DNA from: Membranipora membranacea
Taxonomy: Eukaryota > Bryozoa > Gymnolaemata > Cheilostomatida > Membraniporidae
Direction: 5' to 3'
Assembly: GCA_914767715.1 (NCBI GenBank)
Contig: OU612075.1
Span: 17,794,001 to 17,858,000 of the forward strand
DNA length: 64,000 nucleotides
Within the stretch, counting starts at the first letter, position 1. The number at the start of each line of letters is the position of its first letter. Below are positions 48,966-64,000 of this stretch, one piece after another. The notes beneath the pieces are model-generated. The model saw nothing but the letters and a program-made list of their open reading frames with translations. It was not told the origin of the DNA and did not search any database. The translations under genes and the position numbers were made by a program.

Positions 48966-50131
48966 TTGTGAACTACTCTGCGGAAAACTCGGTCTGATAC
49001 TTTCCGAAGCTTCAACTGAACAGCGAACAAGACTTGGCAGATATATGATATTGCAGCCGATGTACTGAGAAGATATTCAACGACATCCGTACACCTGACT
49101 GATATTGAGTCAGCCTCTTGATCTATTGCACCCTCAGTTAGTTATTTTCAATTACTGAGTCTGAATCTTACACACTGGACCCGATTCGGTAAGACTGCTG
49201 ACAGATATTATATTGTAATTTTATATTCAAACTTGGTAAAGAATATATGCCATTGAAATAACGTGGAAGTGATCAAGTCATATTTGGTTATTTTACACGG
49301 TTTGGCATCTTTTTCTATATGTGAAATACTTTTGTCTTTATATAAAAAGTCCAAGGAAAATGTCGGGTGGAATCTAGTTCTACCAGGGTGGAAAAATATT
49401 TCAATAAAAATGCCTAATTGTGATAAGATATATCATGATTACAGACAGGGATTTTTTAACACTGACAAACTTAAATATCAAAATTAGGATTTGACTTTGA
49501 CATCTCAAAACCAAAATACAAACAGATACTTATTAGACAAATAATGTTGGTGCATCACCAGAGGTAAAAAAAGGGCGACTATCATTATTATCTATAAAGC
49601 CTGTTTGAAATTGTCAGCAAATAAAAGAACTTTAGAGAAGCATCATTTGGAACTACTCACTGTAAACTGTACAGTGCTACTGAAAACAGGAATAACTTGA
49701 TTCATTGTTAGGTCTTATACTGTTGGTGAAAATTAGATTTCCTGGATACTGAACTATAACAAGAACCATAAGGGTAAAAATGCACAAAAAATGTTTGTAT
49801 AAGTATAAATTTGTAAATATGAGCAGCCTGACAAAATTGTTAGGTACAAGTAACAACCTTGGGTGCAAGTTACAGTAGAACCAACCTTGTTTAGGTGTTT
49901 AGGAAAGCAAAAAACAACCACTGTTACTATCAAAGTACTCTCATAGCTATGTACTTTTGTTGCTTGTTGCTTTCCTTAACACTTTAATTCCTATCTATTG
50001 AACCGCCAAATAAGGCTAGACTTCAGAGAGTTCTTCAATGATCACCAAGGTCTCAAAGGAAAGCCGTACATTTTAGTAGTAATATCTGCAGCTTACAAAC
50101 ACAGACCTAATATGTAAGTGTCAGCAGATGT

Positions 50132-61992
<11,861 letters not shown>

Positions 61993-64000
61993 TGTGAGGC
62001 TGTCAGCCTGTCACTGCAGTGTCAACAGTGCCTTACTCTTGGTATAGCTCTATATTCACAACTTGGGTGTCCACCATGAAATCTGAACATCCAAAAAGAT
62101 ATATTACCGAACATCACATGAAAATAGCTCGACCAGAATCCTGTGTGTACCCTGATTTAGTGTCAACATCTATTGATACAGATGGTCACCCTGCAAGATC
62201 TAGAATGCCTCATGTTTGTTTAGGTGAACTCATTTTGCCCTTCTATTCACATTGTGATGGTCACTGTCAGGGGTGGCTTTCGTTGTGAGAGAGAATCTTT
62301 GACTACCCAATGTAGCTCTGATTTTATATGTTGGCCGAGGGCATGTTGTTACCTATTTCGGATACAATGGCTGCACATGCCCAACAGATCGAAAGGCCAA
62401 TAGTGAAGTTCAATTTTCCGACAGAGGGTTGTTTGTGTAGCAGTTCAGTTGAAGATAATACAATTATGATCTTATAATATGCATCCATCAATGACTTTTC
62501 AGCAGCAGCTATGGTTAAGCAAAGATAGATCATAGGAATAATCATAACGGACAGGCTGTACAGCACTCCTGTCCTCTAGCAAGTCAGAATTGTGGAGAGA
62601 GAGGTGCAACGGCAACAGAAGAGAAACAACTTGCCCTTGGGTTGGTTTAGCTAGAAGTTATGCCCTTGCAAGGCTAAGGATTGCAAGCCAAGTGTGTCTA
62701 TGTATGTGTGTGGCCTTCTTTTGCTAGTAGTGGAAATGATGATTTGCAGGCCTAAGGCAATGAGTAATTCATTGCCTACTAGTTTAATCAATGAGTCTTT
62801 TACTCCTTGGTTTAATTGAGGCCTACAGTACCTGTCTTGACTAATCATTAATGTATTATAATTTATAAATAATATATAAAAATAAGAAAGTTCAGGGAGT
62901 TTTGTTTTTTTGTGCTCATCATCTTGTTTGACATGACTTTGCCTGTAGTCAAGGGTTTTCACTAATAACTATACTATGGTGGGAAAGAGCTTCAACCACT
63001 GACACCTACCTTGCATTAACTTCTTATATTGCAAAAATAAAGCACTTAGGTCACAAATGAAAGTGGAGCAATTCCTTGTTCAATCCTTTATCTTTGCTGA
63101 GAATTTGTTAGGTGTAGTATTACATTTGCACATAAGTAGCTTAGTCTCATAACATGCGGAATATTTGACAAGAGAGGGCTCTCATTGAACCCACCTTGAC
63201 ATAAAAATAGAGCGATAGCTAAAAATAACTTCCAAGAGTAGACAACCCTCACACTGATTTCGAGATTACACTATTAGTATGTGTATACATGCAATAGTAT
63301 ATCACGTGATCAGTGTGGACAACCCTTACAAGCAACAAATTTCCTTTTTCCAGAGAGCATAAAGCTGTCCACTCATTCCACAGAGAGCAGACAACTAACA
63401 TAAAAGTGGTGAATGCATAATATTTTGCCAGGGAGTTTTGTCAAAAAATTCCTGGGTTTATTATATCTAACTAAAGTTGCGCATTCCACCATAACAATAA
63501 TGACCTGTTCAAATTTTTACAAAATATCCTCCATCCACATCTGAACTGGTTAATTGTTCAAAGTCATTTTTTGTATCTATGTTAATGTGTATGAGGTCAA
63601 CAAGTTATTTTTAATTGGCTTTAATCTCAATAAAACCTCAATAAATAAATAAATAAAATCGCGCAATGCCTATGTGACATTTTTTTATTAAGTTTTATAT
63701 CGTTTAAATGGTTACCATTCTGAGCTTATAGCAAAATGTAACATAAAAAGGTTATAAAAGGCGTTACAGTATAAAAGGCTCTCTATGCTGAGAAAATAGC
63801 GCGAGGCTCTGACCTTCCGATATATATAAGATACCACCTATCTAATCAAACTAGCGACTAGTTTCCGAAGGAGTGTTACATATCAATAATATAAAAGTGC
63901 TGACGTCAATAATGAGATGAGATTGTTGATCATTATGGAAGTTGTCCAGCCGTTAGCACGACAACTACGAAGTATCAATATAACATATAAGCATGTCTTT
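61993..64000. other. Region upstream of PAK, no gene seen
   Basis: Directly upstream of the PAK start codon lies a short leader. The rest is AT-rich with only short open frames and a small AAAT repeat (about 63642-63657). No exon with splice support or recognisable protein similarity was found on either strand; a promoter is expected but no specific site can be named. Confidence 0.5.

Larger units (their letters stand above)
40670..50131. other. Spacer between EGF-C and PAK, no confident gene
   Basis: The stretch holds a LINE fragment (42500-42960), a run of C bases (about 42353-42363), an exon-like chain (45.1-47.3 kb), a perfect-looking 22 bp hairpin (47418-47477) and tRNA-like sequences near 48316 and 48905. 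The 3'UTR of PAK must lie just left of 50132. Elsewhere only short AT-rich open frames are seen. Confidence 0.5.

Overview
The window is animal nuclear DNA: AT-rich, with GT-AG introns of roughly 200-2,300 bp, tRNA-derived SINEs, LINE fragments, palindromic elements and multidomain secreted EGF proteins. Mitochondrial intermediate peptidase, a Smac/DIABLO homologue and a group I PAK kinase all point to a metazoan. The EGF/threonine-rich proteins and gene style suggest an early-branching marine invertebrate such as a sponge, but I cannot fix the phylum from the sequence alone.

Layout. (1) 199-5670, minus: the 5' two thirds of MIPEP, nine exons; the metalloprotease active site lies off the left edge. 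(2) 5.7-9.0 kb: spacer with short foldback repeats. (3) 9033-13132, plus: a complete six-exon Smac/DIABLO homologue, head to head with MIPEP. (4) 13.1-20.0 kb: repeat-rich spacer. (5) 20.0-40.7 kb, plus: three tandem paralogous genes for secreted EGF-repeat proteins (EGF-A, -B, -C). Each has a signal peptide, pairs of EGF domains on phase 1-1 exons, a Thr/Pro-rich stretch and a shared C-terminal six-cysteine domain. Spacers and introns between them hold a SINE with a nested palindromic element and an antisense LINE fragment. (6) 40.7-50.1 kb: no confident gene; a second fragment of the same LINE family and a weak chain of phase-compatible exon-like pieces. (7) 50132-61992, minus: a complete 14-exon group I PAK whose introns carry a 1.2 kb near-perfect palindrome and an approximately 0.86 kb minisatellite. 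(8) 62-64 kb: upstream of PAK, no gene seen.

MIPEP and DIABLO are both mitochondrial (matrix precursor processing; regulated apoptosis). PAK acts downstream of Rac/Cdc42. The EGF trio is a local family that grew by tandem duplication, exon duplication and probably gene conversion. All gene models were built by hand: every junction listed keeps reading frame and uses GT-AG, but no transcript evidence was available. The most unusual items are the EGF cluster with its C-terminal domain and decaying exon array, two palindromic elements flanked by TTAA (one with empty-site evidence), and a candidate poison exon in PAK.
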